A DNA stretch of 64,000 nucleotides. Origin: Malaya genurostris. Taxonomy: Eukaryota > Arthropoda > Insecta > Diptera > Culicidae. Below are positions 1 to 12,959 of this stretch, piece by piece. Every line of letters starts with the position of its first letter. The first letter of the stretch is position 1. The notes below the pieces were generated by a model. The model did not search any database. It was not told where the DNA came from and saw only the letters and a program-made list of their open reading frames with translations. The DNA is taken from NCBI RefSeq assembly GCF_030247185.1, contig NC_080571.1, forward strand, positions 5,577,001 to 5,641,000, in the 5' to 3' direction. The position numbers and the translations under genes are program-made.

Positions 1-1234
1 ACACTTTGGGAAAGAACCATCAGGTGGGCGGATAGCAACGAGCTGGGCAGAATGTTCAGACTAAAACTGTAACAGAACTTATGTTTTACTTCGTCGATTC
101 AGTAACACCACGTTCGGTAGAGGAAGGCCAGTTGAGTTAAATGAAAGTCGGTAAAACACAGAGTAGTCAAAGTTTGTTGACAACTTTGGGCACAGTTTCT
201 TCCTTTCTCCGATTTAGGCAAGCTCGATGCTAGAGCATGTATATCCGATTTTCGGATGTGAAATATTTTCTTCCATAAATTATAACAGAACACAGTTTAG
301 TATATTATTGTTGTTTGCTATTGCGCCCGAAGCTGGAATGGAACTGGTGGTATTCTGAGCCGGAAAGATAAACTTAATACACATTTACCACCCTCTCACA
401 AATTGGAGAAGAAAAAATAGATAAACACGCGGTAGGCAAATTTATGGATCAGTTCGGTAGCATCTAGAAGTCGGCTTTGTTCCGCTTAGGACGATAATAA
501 ACGCGTGAAATAATAAAACTTTTCTCGTTTCGTGTTGAAGCGTTGAACGCAATTTACATAAAGATGGCACAAGTTTGTTATTTAATAATGTCGTCGCAAA
601 TTGATAAATGCTTTCGTCCATGCAAATGCTTCAAAGTGTAGATAGCAAATTGGACACATTTTAATCATTTTCAGGCATTTTTCTCTATTTTCTCTTATCT
701 GTTTCGAGTCCAAATCTGCCGTCGTAACGTTTTTCCTTATTAAATTTACCCCCAGGAATATACATACAGAGCTGGTAGGAAAAGAAAATGTCACTTGTTG
801 ATTGTAATAGAAGGTTTTTATATCCCCGAAAATAGTGCTTGAATATAATGAATAGAGTAAACCATTAACAGAGCGAACGAGCGTTTGGTTTTATTTTATT
901 ACTGAAGATACAAACGAAAAAAATCAATCGTATTTTTTGGATTATTTTGATTATATGTTTTTTCGAATTTCGTGGGTGAAGGTTGGGATGCCATTCGTTA
1001 TTTAAGGGGTGGGTAGGGTCTAACACTTTTGAAAAATCATTTATTATTTTCTTTATATTTTTTTAATGAAACATTTCAAGAATTTTCTGTGAAATTTTCA
1101 AGCCTATTGGAACGAAACTCTGGAAGTTATGGACCTTTATCTATGGCTATCTCATTCTACGAAGAAGCAAGGGCTCGGTGCACAGGCCCACTTCGATCAA
1201 CTTCAAAACTTGACTAAACATTTTTGAAATGTTT
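1..1234. other. No gene seen
   Basis: AT-rich sequence with no recognisable gene, RNA or transposon boundary. The first 72 bases are open on the plus strand (reading TLWERTIRWADSNELGRMF and ending in TAA at 70-72). This could be the tail of a coding exon or of a retrotransposon that starts outside the window, but it is too short to assign. Confidence 0.4.
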
Positions 1235-3330
1235 CATGATAATCTTCTATATATATAAAAATGGATGTAAGTTTGTATGTTTGTAACGCGATAACTTCGG
1301 AACTACTGAACGGATTGCCACCAAACTTGGCACAGGTACTTCTTGTATTTCAGAGATGGTTTAGGGAGTATATTTATATGGGAGGGAGCGTAGCACGTGT
1401 CATTACCAAGGGGGGATCATGAAAAAATTCATATAACTTGACAAGAATCGATACGTTTTGAAGACCGTAGAAACATTTTGCATACCTTAGATATGACTAT
1501 ATGGGGGGTGGATGTAGCAAGTGTCTTTAAATAGGGGGGTGTAGTGTTTAAAACGGCATAATTTCGAAACTACTGAACGGATTGCCACCAAAAGTGGCAC
1601 AGATACTTCTTGCTCTTCTGAGATGGTCATAAGGATATTTTAATGGGGGAGGGAGCGTATTAAGTGTTCTTAACAGGAGGAGGTCATGAAAAAAATTGAC
1701 TAATTTGACGAGAATAGATACTTTTTTAAGACCATAGAAACATTTTGCATGTATTAGATATGATTATATGGGGGGTGGATGTAGTAAGTGCCTTTAAAAA
1801 GGGGGGTGTAATGTTTGTAAAGACATAACTCTGGAATTACTGAACGGATTGCTATCAAACTTGGCACATGTACTTCTTGCTCTTCAGAGATGGTCATAAG
1901 CGTATTTTTATGGGGAGATGGAGCGTAGCAAGTGTCATAACAAAGGAGGGGTCATGAAAAAATTCATGTAACTTGATGAAAACCGATATTTTTTGAAGAT
2001 CTTAGAAACATTTTGAATACCGTAGATATAATTTAATGAGGGATGGATGCAGCAAGTGCCTTTAAAAGAAGGGTGTAATGTTTGTAATGGCATAACTTCA
2101 AAACTATTTAACGGATTGCTATCAAACCTGGTACATGTACTTCTTGCTCTTCAGAGATGGTCATAAAAATATTTCCATGGGGGAAGGGAGCGTGGGAAGT
2201 GTCCTTAACAAAGGTGGTCATTAAAATATTATCTAATTTGACAAAAATCGGTACTTTTTGAAGACACTTTTGCACAACTTAGATAAGATTATAAGGATAT
2301 TCTGTGGGGAGAGGCTGTAGTAAGTGCCTCTTAAAAAGGAGTGTAATGTTTGTAACGGCATAACTCCGGAACTATTGCACGAATTGCTATAAAATTTGGT
2401 ACAGTTATTTCTTGCTCTTCAGAAAAAGTCATAAAGGTATTATTATAGGGGAGGAAGCGTAGCAAGTATCATTAACAGGAGAAGGCATGAAAAAAAATTC
2501 AAATATTTGACAAGAATCGATAATTTTTGAAGATCATGCAAACATTTTCAATACCTTTGATATGATAGATATGGGGAGTGGATGTAGCAAGTGCATTTAA
2601 AAAGGGGGATGTAACGGCATAGCTCCGACACTACTGAACGGATTGCTATCACACTTGGCATAGGGGACGGGTGTAGCGTGATGGGATAGTCGATGCCTTT
2701 CACGCAGCCCGCCTGGATTCGATTCCCAACCCCGCACAAAGGGTCAGAAAAATTTTCTGGTCCGAAGAGGCGAATGACCTAAGATGTTAAAGCCTCTATA
2801 ATTGAAAAAAAAAAAAAAAAAAAACACTTGGCATAGGTGCTTTTTGCTCTTCAGAGATAGTTGTAAGGCTATTTTTAAGGGGGAGAGCGTAGCAACTATC
2901 CTTAACAGGGGTCATGAAAAAATTTATTTAATTTGACGAGAATCGATACTTTTTGAAGACCATAGATACTTTTTGCGCAACTTAGGGTATTCGTGTGGGG
3001 TGGATGTAGTACGTCTCTCTAAAAAGGAGATGTAATGTTTGTAACTCCGCAACTCCGGAACTACTGAACTGATTGCTATCAAATTTGGCACAAAGAAGCT
3101 CTTCAGTAATGATCATTAAGACATTTTCAGGGGGGAAAGTGTGTAGGAAGTGTCCTTAACATGGGAGGAGAGGGTCAATGACGAAATTTGAAGAGAATCG
3201 ACATTTAGACTAGAAGGAGGGTTTTTGAAAATAAATTTTATTCTCCCTTTTTTTATAAAACAAAGCACAGATACTTACTACACTACTCAGGGTAATCATG
3301 AAGGAGATATGTAGTACGTTCACTGACAAA
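1235..3330. repeat. 267-bp tandem array, about 7 copies
   Basis: A motif like 'ctgaacggattgc' recurs near 1312, 1579, 1846, 2113, 2381, 2640 and 3070. The spacing is 267, 267, 267, 268, 259 and, after removing a SINE and its duplicated target, about 257-268 bp. Each unit also carries 'cttcttgctcttcagagatgg', a purine-rich 'gggagcgtagcaagtgt' segment, a 'gaatcgatactttttgaagacc' segment and a 'ggatgtagcaagtgcc' segment. Divergence rises toward the right end and the units have no conserved reading frame. I read it as an old satellite or minisatellite-like array. Confidence 0.85.
2665..2824 (+). mobile_element. tRNA-derived SINE, full-length, with 13-bp target duplication
   Basis: This 160-bp insertion lies inside the 267-bp array. 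It is flanked on both sides by the same 13 bases, cacttggcatagg, at 2652-2664 and 2825-2837. The head looks like a tRNA: a box A-like 'tagcgtgatgggatag' followed by a box B-like 'gattcgattccc'. The tRNA-unrelated body contains 'tctggtccgaagaggcgaatg', and the element ends in an A run of about 20. Target duplication plus A tail points to LINE-driven retroposition. Related copies in this window lie at 35332-35439, 44035-44100 and 61555-61615. It resembles Feilai-type mosquito SINEs, but the family name is unverified. Confidence 0.85.
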
Positions 3331-3934
3331 TTTTTAGCAACTAAGTGAGGTTTTTCGAGAAATGAAATTTATGATTATTGAGAGATCTGAGATGGGGCAC
3401 TGATCATTCGCAATTTGAACATGAACGGAGTATTGTTCGATCGGGTTTCCGCCTAAGTTATGTTTCACTACAAGAGTATTTCACTAAGCAGGACAACTTT
3501 GAGAAGTTTTTTCGGTCTTCCCTTCACGAAACATTTCCGAGCAACGCCGGGTAATTCAGCTAGTAAATTATAAAAGAAAAATAATGATTTTTTGAAAATG
3601 TTAGACCCTACGGGCTCCCTGGAGTAATTAATTGTTCCCATTGATATTATAGACAAAAAACTTTAAACGCGGTTTTCTCGAAAGCAGGTTTTGAAAGGTC
3701 CATCGTTAGTCCAAAACTACTGCACCATTTTTTTTTCAAATTTTGCACACATTTTCTACATATAAAAATCAGACCCCAACGTTTTCCTTTTCGTTGTTTG
3801 TTATTTTGGGGAAGTTTAACAGCTACAAAATGGCGGATTTTTAGTAAAAAATCGTAGTTTTCATTTTAAACAACCACCAAAAATTTAAAGAAAATTAAAA
3901 ATCAAAGAGAAACGTTGAGGTCTAGACAAACCTA
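3331..3934. other. No gene seen
   Basis: AT-rich sequence. The stretch around 3690-3880 resembles mosquito interspersed repeats, with several short T runs. No coding signal is supported. Confidence 0.35.
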
Positions 3935-4375
3935 GTTGAAAGCGTTCAAGCTGGTTCCGGACCAACGAAATCATTCGTTGCACCAGCTCTAGCCAACTCA
4001 TCAGCCCATTCATTTCCAGTAATACCAGAATGGCTAGGTACCCATAAGAAGTAAACAGCATTTGAGATGCTAAGGTGTTCAATTTGAATTCGACATGCGA
4101 TCACTAGATTCGACCGTGAATCATTCGAACTGAGTGCTTTTAAAGCTGCCTAACTGTAGGAACAAAAATAAATTCGTTTACCACAGATTCTCTGCTGAAG
4201 TGCCGATTGTATTCCACACAGATTTCTGCTTGGAACACAGTGCAGTATTCACCAAGTGAATTAGACTGCTCTAGCCTCATTTCACGACAGTAGACACCAG
4301 CACCAGCACGACCATTCAACAGAGAACCGTCCATATAACTAACTATGTGTTCATCAAGTTCTCGTTCCAAATAAC
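3935..4375 (-). pseudogene. Non-LTR retrotransposon RNase H domain remnant
   Basis: On the minus strand the right half reads VSYMDGSLLNGRAGAGVYC followed by a YCTVFQAEI block. These match the first RNase H aspartate (DGS) and the catalytic-glutamate block (FQAEI). A frameshift follows. In another frame, about 4070 down to 3950, the reading is NAVYFLWVPSHSGITGNEWA and then DELARAGA, the classic RNase H C-terminal motif (PSHSGI-GNE-AD-LA) of I/Jockey/R1-type LINE polyproteins. The rest of the element (endonuclease, reverse transcriptase) is not here. It is a frame-broken dead fragment. Confidence 0.8.
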
Positions 4376-4460
4376 CAGAACTACTGTTCCGCTTATGTCA
4401 TTGCAAGTGAACCTGAGAGTGATATTAATTTCTCGTCATTTTCGTCTATTTTGAGTCAAT
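4376..4460. repeat. Interspersed repeat, copy 1
   Basis: The block 'actactgttccgcttatgtcattg' ... 'taatttctcgtcattttcg' ... 'tattttgagtcaatgaaa' reappears at 21224-21355 in the same orientation, with about 35 extra bases in the middle of the second copy. The element type is unknown. Confidence 0.6.
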
Positions 4461-7400
4461 GAAATGCCTTTTTTTAGCTCTGTTCGCAATACAGCTCGCG
4501 GGCCCGGATTTGGGCCGTCACATTTTGTTTATTATTACGGTTCGGTACAGTTTTCACCTTGAACAACTTCATTCATACTATTCATCGGTGCTAGGAAATG
4601 TGCACGAAAATTGGAGACATTTTTATATTTCTAGCCACAGCACGTACCGAAAAATCTGATCTCTTCTGCAATATTTGCTTCACCTTCACTTCCTAAGATC
4701 TTTTTTTTCCGCTCCCAGCCTTCGTGGCTGTTGTCAAACGTGTAGTTTTTTTCTCGATTGCTTGGCCTCCAACCAATGAATTTATTCCAATATCCTTACT
4801 TTGTTGAGCAAAACTACTATTATTTCGACGCAAAAATTCGAAGTGAAAGCACCAATTTTTATTTTATCCTTTGAGCTAATACAACAAATAAAGATAACAT
4901 TTCATCATTTATCTTATTGAAAATCAATCACCATGATTATGTCATTTGAACTCATTGAATTTGTGAAAGGGATTTATTCCGTTCTCCATCTCCATTCATC
5001 AAAGTTTCGTATTATTAAAAATTCTAATTTTGAGATTTTGGGAGCTGAAAAAGGATGTTATCTCTCTCTCTCTCTGTCTACCTAAGAAAATGCTTGATAA
5101 ACCTTCCGATACCAGGTGATGTTTCCGATGAGATTTGTGATACTGATTTCAATTTTAGCTGGTAATTACCGGGCCTCGGTTCAACTGAATTAAGCATAAA
5201 AGCTTAACGAAGCATGTTTCGTCAGAACAAGTGGGGTCGGAGGATGTTTAATTTTGAACAACAACCGGCTGCTCTGTTCCAGCGTCCATCCTGCTAAATG
5301 AGCTCCACTAGAATGACTTTTGTTGATTGCTAGGAATAATTTAGTAGGTAACTTTTCCACCACCTATACTGTCGCTGTTCAACAGTGCAAATGACTTACG
5401 GAACATTGACTTCGAATCATTTACGTCAAGTAATCAACTAATGAGGATTAAATCGATTAGATTGCTTTCAATGTTGAATGAGTATGGGTGACGAAGCACG
5501 AAAAAGCGTATTCCTTTCATGATTGGAAACAATCATATCCAGCTCACTCGGATGCATAATTTGATCAGCCATGCTAATATGATGTTGAAATTTCTCGAAG
5601 GAAATATTTAGCTTATAGATAGAGATAGTTAATATATTATCAGCCAATTGTGTCAAAACCATGCAAGGGAGGACTACGGTTTGATTTAATCCTTCGCAAT
5701 ATTCTTCCCCGTGAGCAAAGACCAATTGCAATTCCTCTGTACACAAAAAAAAACAGGCAGCTATTTGTTCCGTCTCTTTTGGCTTGATTCTGTTTATTTC
5801 GCAGCAACATTTTTTTTTTATTGCTACACCAAAGCTGCCACGAGCAATAATGGCTTTGCACTCGTAGATACCGAATGGAGTCGGTATCATGGAACCTCGA
5901 CACGGCTATTGTCCTGTGGTGGCCCCATAAATCCCCAAACCGACGAAGACACAACCAAAGGCCGTTCTGTTGCGGTGGGAATCGGATAATGGAACTCGCT
6001 CAATGGAACGTACGCGCTTAAAGAGACCAACTGATCCGTGCGGGACAGAATGAGACCTCCAATCCTCCACCTCTTAACGAAATCGTCGGAGGAGGTCAAT
6101 TTTACAGCCAGTAGGCTTTATCTGTTTCCTGCTATAAGCTTTGGTCCACAATGAGAAAAACAGACACAAATATTGCTTTTGTGTACTTTTTTTTTCCTTT
6201 CTTTATGTGTGTCATTCGTCTTTTGATAGAATACTCTCAAGAAAATCGGAATTCTTTCTCGCCATACCCCAGCAGGCATTGACATCGTTGTTTTTGTTGG
6301 GGAGGTAACAATGCTGCGCCTCAGTCTGTGATTGACAACAATAGAATGAATGCGTGAACGAACAGAAGCCCGCTACTAAAATCAGTTCGACAGAACCAAG
6401 GCCGTTTTTGTTTTGCAAACTTCTCGGTGAAGCGGAGGTACTAAGAACCCTTTTCGACCTAGATATTCTATAGCAATGAAACCTTCCGTAAGAAGTGTTT
6501 ACTGTGTTCATTGATTGTAGTATATTTAGCAGTTTAGTGTTTAAATAGACGGTGTGTTTGATACCAATATCGAATCTTCATTCCAAGATCGATATTGAGT
6601 ATGACATATCAACTATAGCGGTCTTGAACATCGGAAGATAAATAATCCCTTGATGGTCGTTCATGAGCATATTTCCCAAGAATTTTGTTCACTCGATTCC
6701 GCTTGCACATTGTGAAAACGAGATCCAAATTCGACCGGCAACGCAGCAGGGCAGAACCTTCTGAATCCAGGATTCTCTTTTGTTTTCTCATTCGTTCACT
6801 CAGAAAAATCCTCACTTCAATACTACGTGAAAACGTATGTAATTTTTATCCATATAACTTTTCTTGTAATACTTATTTGAAGTATAGGTGGTACAGAATG
6901 AACTCATGAACTCTTAGTCCAACTTTGTGAAATTTACACGAAGTTCATTCAAATTGTACTGTAAAATTACTTTCATCTGAACTGAACCAGAGTTTTACGT
7001 AATAGTTACATTATTTTCATGTAATTCTTACTATGTGCTATATTGAATCTTAATAATGAATATAGGTATTGAAAACTAATTAATTCATTCTACGGGATGA
7101 GATGCATGTATTGTGATTGACAACAATTTTCGATGTACAGTTTCCTTAGAAGATTAATGTTCTTGAACACAATCTAGAGAATTTGCTTTTGAACTGTAGA
7201 AAAGAAAAATTGAATTGTGTTTCAGTTTCGTATTTTTGGTACACAGAAATCGCGAAAGTCCAATTTGTCGTGTAAATAAGTTGTTGAGGGTTGGTTTCGT
7301 AGAGTCATTTAGTAAACTCAATAACATTTGCTACATTTGCTCATGAACTATGCTGCTGCTAGGTACTAATATTAAATCTGAAAGTATAATAAAAAATAGC

Positions 7401-8090
7401 TAGACTTCATAGCTGTTGATTGAACTAATGAGCAATTATTTACCTTGAAATCACTGTGATAAATACCGTAGAAGAATCAAAAAAGGATTTCGTCTATGTA
7501 GTTTGTTCTAGGTTTTTCAACAGACACCATTTTGCGTTTGCATCCGAGTACAGAATGAACTTATGGTTGACATAATGAATTCAAGTAAGTACGTGACACA
7601 TGAAAAGTATGTGACAACAGTAATGATTCTGACATACGGTCCATTTCATATTCAATCATGATCCGATGGTTGTTAAGAACATCACGTAAACTCTGATGAC
7701 AAAGCCATTTTTGGAATCTATGTGAGTTTTTACATAAGATTAACGTGTGGATTTTTTTGAGTGTAGCACTTGCTTGAAATCTCATATTAATCCTGTTCCA
7801 CATGTTATGCTCATGTTTTCATAAATATTAGTAAGGGATTTTTCAAAAAACTTTTATTTGAAACTTGAATAACAATCAAAAAAGTTCGTTCGAACTAGCG
7901 CCGCTTTGACGTATTAATGCGCCTGGAGCAAATTGTATTTGTACTAACTAACTTTGTACTACCCTAACTAACTGAATGACCTTATGTCTCTAAGACCGTG
8001 GACCCGGGATCACGTGCCCCCACTGCTCCTCTGTAAAAGCGGTTCGAGCATACACTAGCATAACCTTTCCAATTTACAATTCTACTCAGT
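4461..8090. other. No confirmed gene; unique AT-rich DNA
   Basis: There is a short (CT) run near 5060-5076. Open frames on both strands at 5468-6100 overlap and have no consistent start, splice or codon signal. The only suggestive piece is a possible immunoglobulin-like exon fragment on the minus strand (see entry at 5800-5930). Nothing else is recognisable. Confidence 0.4.
5800..5930 (-). pseudogene. Possible Ig (I-set) domain fragment with frameshift
   Basis: On the minus strand one frame gives TIAVSRFHDTDS. After a shift of about one base the next frame gives GIYECKAIIARGSFGVAI. Joined, these match the end of an I-set immunoglobulin fold: strand E, then the D-x-(D/S)-G-x-Y-x-C motif, then strand G. 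The upstream tryptophan and first cysteine are not clear, and I see no convincing splice sites. It could be a decayed exon, a pseudogene copy or chance similarity. Confidence 0.2.
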
Positions 8091-9160
8091 CGTCTCTGAG
8101 ACAATGCAGAGTTACGTTTTTGAGTTTTTGACTACTATTTCTGAGATTTCCGGAACCTGGGAATGGGGACCGAAATAGCTGGAATTGGTTCGTTTGGCCA
8201 GCAACTAACATAACATAATAAAATTTAAGTAATAACGGAAGTCGAATTTGGACAAAATTCTACACTTACTTAAAGGAACATAATACCTTTCATTTGAATT
8301 TAAGTTTATGAAAATCGGTCCAGTCGTTTCTTAGAAATTGGAGTAATTTCCGGTTTGTACTACACGAAATTTTTTTTCGGTACTTTCGGAAACGGGGATG
8401 AAGATCTGGTGTACCCAAAACCAATGTATTTAATCATCAAATAACCAAATCTGTTTAATTGAAGAATAATACGACTATTTGAAAGTATTTTTATACTTAT
8501 CAAGCTGTAATTCCGGACCCGAGGGTTGTATCCGAATGAAATTTAATCTTTGATTTGTACTTAAGCTTGTGAAAATAGGATGAGCGGTCTTTGACAAAAT
8601 CGAATAATTTTCAATTTATTTGTTTACTTGTTTTAACCCTTTACTCCGGAACCGAATGTGCGATTAGGATGAAATTCAATAGCCTGTTATGGGACTATAG
8701 GGCATTTCATTTGAATCTAAGTTGAATTTAAATCTAAACTGGTCTCTGAGAAAATCGAGTGCATATTTTATGCTTATTTTGCCCCGTTACTCTCGAACCG
8801 AAAGTTCGATACAGGTAAAATTCAATAGCAGGCTATAGGACCGAGAGATCTTGCATTTAAATCTAATGTCATTTTCATTAGAGAAAATGAAACTGTGTTG
8901 GGTTCGCACTTAGCAACGGGGGTTTAAGCAAAACTGATATAAAAACCAGGTTCGAGACTGACTCGATTTTCAGTTCAACAACGTTAAAGCTATGTTCGGA
9001 ACTAGCTTCAAACAAACGGTTTAACAGCAGTTAGGGTGGAAACTGGGTTAGGTTTGGCATCAAGCGAAAATGACATAAGTTTGCAAAAATCGGTCCAGCC
9101 AAGAAAATTGAGTGAACATTTTTGTTACATACACACATACTTTACACACACAGACACAGG
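8091..9160. repeat. Degenerate tandem-like mosquito repeat
   Basis: Units of roughly 150-180 bp recur with shared blocks such as 'gaaaatcggtccag', 'ttccggaacc', 'gaatgaaattcaatag' and 'ttgaatctaagttg'. The same vocabulary occurs at 21690-23540, 34280-34770, 35690-36180 and 48840-49340, so all belong to one abundant, old repeat superfamily. The right end (9170-9400) becomes a CCCGAACC/GGGTTCGGG-rich stretch. No coding capacity is seen. Confidence 0.6.
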
Positions 9161-12100
9161 TATGCAGATGCTTAAGCCCGAGCCCGACCCGTACCTGAGT
9201 TAAAATAAACATCTATGTCAGTATCTGAGCCGAAGCTTACTTGTTTATTAACCCGAACCTGATCCGAATTCCGCGGTTTGGATACTGGTTCCGGGTTTCG
9301 GGTTCAAATACTCAGAACCCGATCATCACTATATGCGAATTATGAAACTCGATCCTTACCGAACAAAAAACCGTGGTTTGAATACCCGAAACCCGACTAA
9401 CTATAAGTGCTATGATAGCTTATAAGACTAGTACCAACTAAATTATATATTGGAGTTGTCAAAAACTGGTCATTCAATCATCGAATCAATAGGTAAAACG
9501 CTTGAAAATATCTTTTTCCGAAAACTCGATATAAAATCAATTCGATGTTCAAATGCCAGTATATAGTATTTCACACATTATCCGAAGCCTCCCTCTTTTC
9601 AGAGATTATAATCGGCGTTAAGAGCTTTTTTCCGGTCGGATCTATCATACCTCATATCACTCTCGTCGGACATGACTCATCCCTTTGCCGCTTCGTTTTG
9701 TGATGATGTTGTTTCAGACATTAAAAAAAGAATCAAGAATTATACGACCTGATATAATGCATTAGAAAAAATAACATACTCGATGGAAGCAGTTCAAAAA
9801 GAAGAAACCTTCCCGTTTATGCTTTCTGTACGTAACCTATAGGGAAAACAGCAAATGCATGGAATTTCCTTCCGCAGGAAACCCCCGAAGGATGGTTTTA
9901 CCTGGCTGCACGTACGATCGAATGATATTGAAGTTTTCCCCCCTTAACTAAGTTGGCGATGCTTTTGCCCTTAGTCAAGCCGGTATAATTTTCCGTTCAC
10001 GAAGCATGCCACGATTGGTTGTTATCAGGATTCGCCTGCAATGGACTTCAGAATTTCTCACAGAACGATTTACCCAACTCGATGTTGCTGACTCGAGCGG
10101 TATCGCATTGTGTTTCCGGTACTAAACAGAGGGAAAGTATCAAGACGTAATGTAATAATAGGAAGGAAACTGTACTGACCGACGGAAGGTACATAAAAAA
10201 GCAGGTTTGTTATTGAAATACCGGTCGGTTTCGATGCTAGGAATGTGCTAGCTTTTCCGAGTGAAAGTGAAATTGTTTCGTGAAACACAAAACGGTCTTA
10301 CCGAAATGACTTGTGTTGGGTTGGCCACTCATCAATTTACAACACCTGCATTTAGGTTATTTTAGCAACACGATTCTAATGAAAACGTTTCCGTTGGATT
10401 ACAACCGTAACTTATAGCGTACCAAGTAACTCCATCGTTTGTCAAGTACCAGTGAGCGAAAGGTTATTTACGTTTTATTCTTTAAACAATATATGGTATG
10501 TATTGCACGCCGTATAGGATAATACCTACAGCTTGAAAATTTTCTTCACTTTACTTTGTTAATATCGTGTTGATATGCTATTTTTAATAATGGGTTTATA
10601 CTCTTAGAAAAAAAATGGAAACTGCACATGACTAAATCCAAGTAAGCCGTATTTTCTTAGGCGGTGACAGGTCATTACATCTATTAACCAACAAAATAAA
10701 AATGTCAAATTTAGTAAAATCATGATTCATATTTAGATGTTATGTAAATTGTAAATTCAAGTGACATGCACATACATACACCTTTCGAGACGTAAATTTA
10801 CATGATTTGTTCTGTGGTATTGTAAAATATCGATACTATTTCAAGTTCCCTAAACAAAAAACGAATCTGGCTCCAGGATATAGACTCTGCAATTTTCCAG
10901 ATGCAAGTGATTTGAAGAGATTTATGTCAAAAAGAATCAATTGCCGTTTTTGGTTCAAATTCATGCGACCGGTTTTATTTTTTCCTGTGGCCAATCCCAA
11001 CCATAACGATGCGACTGTGCCAATCAATACGGCTTCCTCGACCATCGTAGTGAGCCAGTGAAGTAGCAGTAATTGACAGGGAACTGAAAGTGATAATCCA
11101 CTTGGTTTTTTGTCCAATTATTTTCTCATATGACCGTTCCGTTCCGAGTATCTTAATTGGCTAGTGGCCAAAAAAGAGGAGCTGCTGCTGATGGTGCGAC
11201 CGGGTGATTACAGTACAAAACGATATGCTTCTCATAACGTTTCTGTTCGGTTCGATTTCGAACATTTCAAATGTGAGCTACTGAAGAAGCTTCGCCCACT
11301 GCCATATCATCAACTTCCGTACTTCTCTCCTCTTTAAAATGCCATTTTTGGGTTTATGGAGGATTAAAAGGATTTTCTGTGTTTGCTAGTAATCGAAATC
11401 GTTTTAAACACCAACAATTTTAAAACATGATGACATCTCTACTTATAGATCTGTTTCAAATGGATAATTCAGTAAAGAGGTTTCAATGATCGTTAACGCA
11501 AATTTGAAACTTGATGGCGTTGAAATGTTTTTTGCAGATATTATTTGGCCGTTAAAAATATGAACGAATGAACGAAATCAGTGTGTTTTTTTGAATACTT
11601 CGTCTATTCATAACACACTGAAAAAAACTGATTCGTATTTGAATGAAGTTGCTTACAAGTTGACATGCCGTTATATTTTTTTAAGATTTGTTTCGGTTAG
11701 AGAAATTTGAATAACGCACAAAAATGTATCATTCTGCTTAACAATGCTGGTGTTTCATTCATTTGTTTTCCGCATTTCTGGTATGAGGAAATTTAAATAA
11801 ATTTAGTTGCCTTCCGGCTGGAGAATGGAATCGTTTTTGGCAGTTTTATTTTCCGTTCTTGATGTGACAAAAGAAGGGTGTGGGTGACGTACTACACTGT
11901 CTCACCACACCCAGCTGGTCCGGAGGCAATGCATCATTAGCATATTTCGAAGAGTACCCCGTTTCGGTGGTGTAGAAATGGTAAAATCACGCCGTAGATG
12001 AAAATAGATGATGGCTTTACGGTACCAGCGGGTTGCCTTTTGAGACAGAAAAAAAACATGGTACTGGGTGAAAGCTCGTAACATGGAATTAACATATTGG

Positions 12101-12592
12101 TTAGTTTAAAATGATGTTTCCGTTCAACGGTAAAACAATTTACTTGATTTTCGCGTTTTAAGCAATCACAAACAACTGGTATCTAGCCTTGTTTGAGTTT
12201 GTTGGTGATAGTGGTTAATGTTTTTACAGATAATTTGCAGGTGTAAAGTTTCAACTCACTCGATTAAAAAATATATTACCTTCACTAAAAAAAAAGAGAA
12301 AAAAATCTAGTTAAACTAAAATCTTATTTTATTTCAAATGTTGATATTCTTGATAGTATGTTACATGACATATCGTAAACAGTTGTAGATGTCGTCACTG
12401 TTATGTGCAGGCAAATTGGTAGGCGGGTAATGTCAAAGACATAACCAGATGACGTGAATATAAAAACCATTAAACGGAAATATTTTCGAAGACCATCATC
12501 GTTCTGGTTGATTGATTAATTGATTGATTCGCTGAATTGTGTAAAATATAACTTTTTCGTTTTTAGAATTGTAATTACGTACCTATACTTAA
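9161..12592. other. No gene seen
   Basis: Mostly unique AT-rich sequence. The 9700-11340 part is somewhat less AT-rich. A minus-strand frame at 10836-11117 encodes a hydrophobic peptide, but no family is recognisable and a plus-strand frame overlaps it, so I do not call a gene. Nothing else supportable. Confidence 0.4.
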
Positions 12593-12831
12593 GTACACGG
12601 ATAGAAATCCATTGCCGGTACCACGATTAAGAAATCATGAAAATTATGAAACATTACTTCTTATAAGACTATGCCTATTACTGATGATTTTGTGAGCAAA
12701 TTCTACACAAATTTTCATGATTTAAATTATTTTGCTTATAATATCATAAATAGTAGGTATGAATTCATGAGAAGACACGTTTCATGATTTCCATAATTTT
12801 TTAATCATGCGGTACGGGCAATAGAATTTTA

Positions 12832-12959
12832 ATTTCTTCGCGTTTCGCCTTCGGCTCATCAGTGCTTAAAGCAGTTCAAATTGAACTGCCATCTCCGCCT
12901 AACAGTTCAATTTGAACCGGTAAGCAGACGCAAAGTCCACACTTTTTATGTGACCCTTT
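12832..12959 (-). mobile_element. 128-bp hammerhead-carrying retroposon with 12-bp target duplication
   Basis: The insert is flanked by perfect 12-bp direct repeats, aatagaatttta, at 12820-12831 and 12960-12971. Removing the insert plus one repeat restores the inverted arm of the host MITE, so the boundaries are well supported. In its sense (minus) direction it holds a leader of about 24 nt and then a complete hammerhead core (12836-12935). It encodes no protein. The 12-bp duplication fits retroposition better than cut-and-paste (TA or 8 bp). How it was mobilised is unknown. Confidence 0.8.
12836..12935 (-). ncRNA. Hammerhead self-cleaving ribozyme motif, copy 1
   Basis: Read on the minus strand. 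Stem III is CTTTGCG with CGCGAAG (7 pairs, one G-U). The cleavage triplet is GUC. A long stem I begins TGCTT/AAGCA and continues through GGTTCAAATTGAACTG against CAGTTCAATTTGAAC. The core CTGATGA is followed by stem II GCC-GAA-GGC and then GAAA. Every invariant core nucleotide of the hammerhead consensus (CUGANGA...GAAA...NUH) is present, so cleavage would be predicted after GUC. The pairing was done by hand; activity is untested. Confidence 0.85.

Noticed and set aside
1235..3330. CRISPR-like regularly spaced repeats
   Set aside because: Units are 267 bp with diverged full-length similarity in a eukaryotic genome; no short repeat/unique spacer pattern and no cas genes.
10836..11117. Minus-strand open frame of 93 aa with a hydrophobic stretch
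   Set aside because: An 84-aa frame overlaps it on the other strand, no family is recognisable, and there are no splice or promoter signals.
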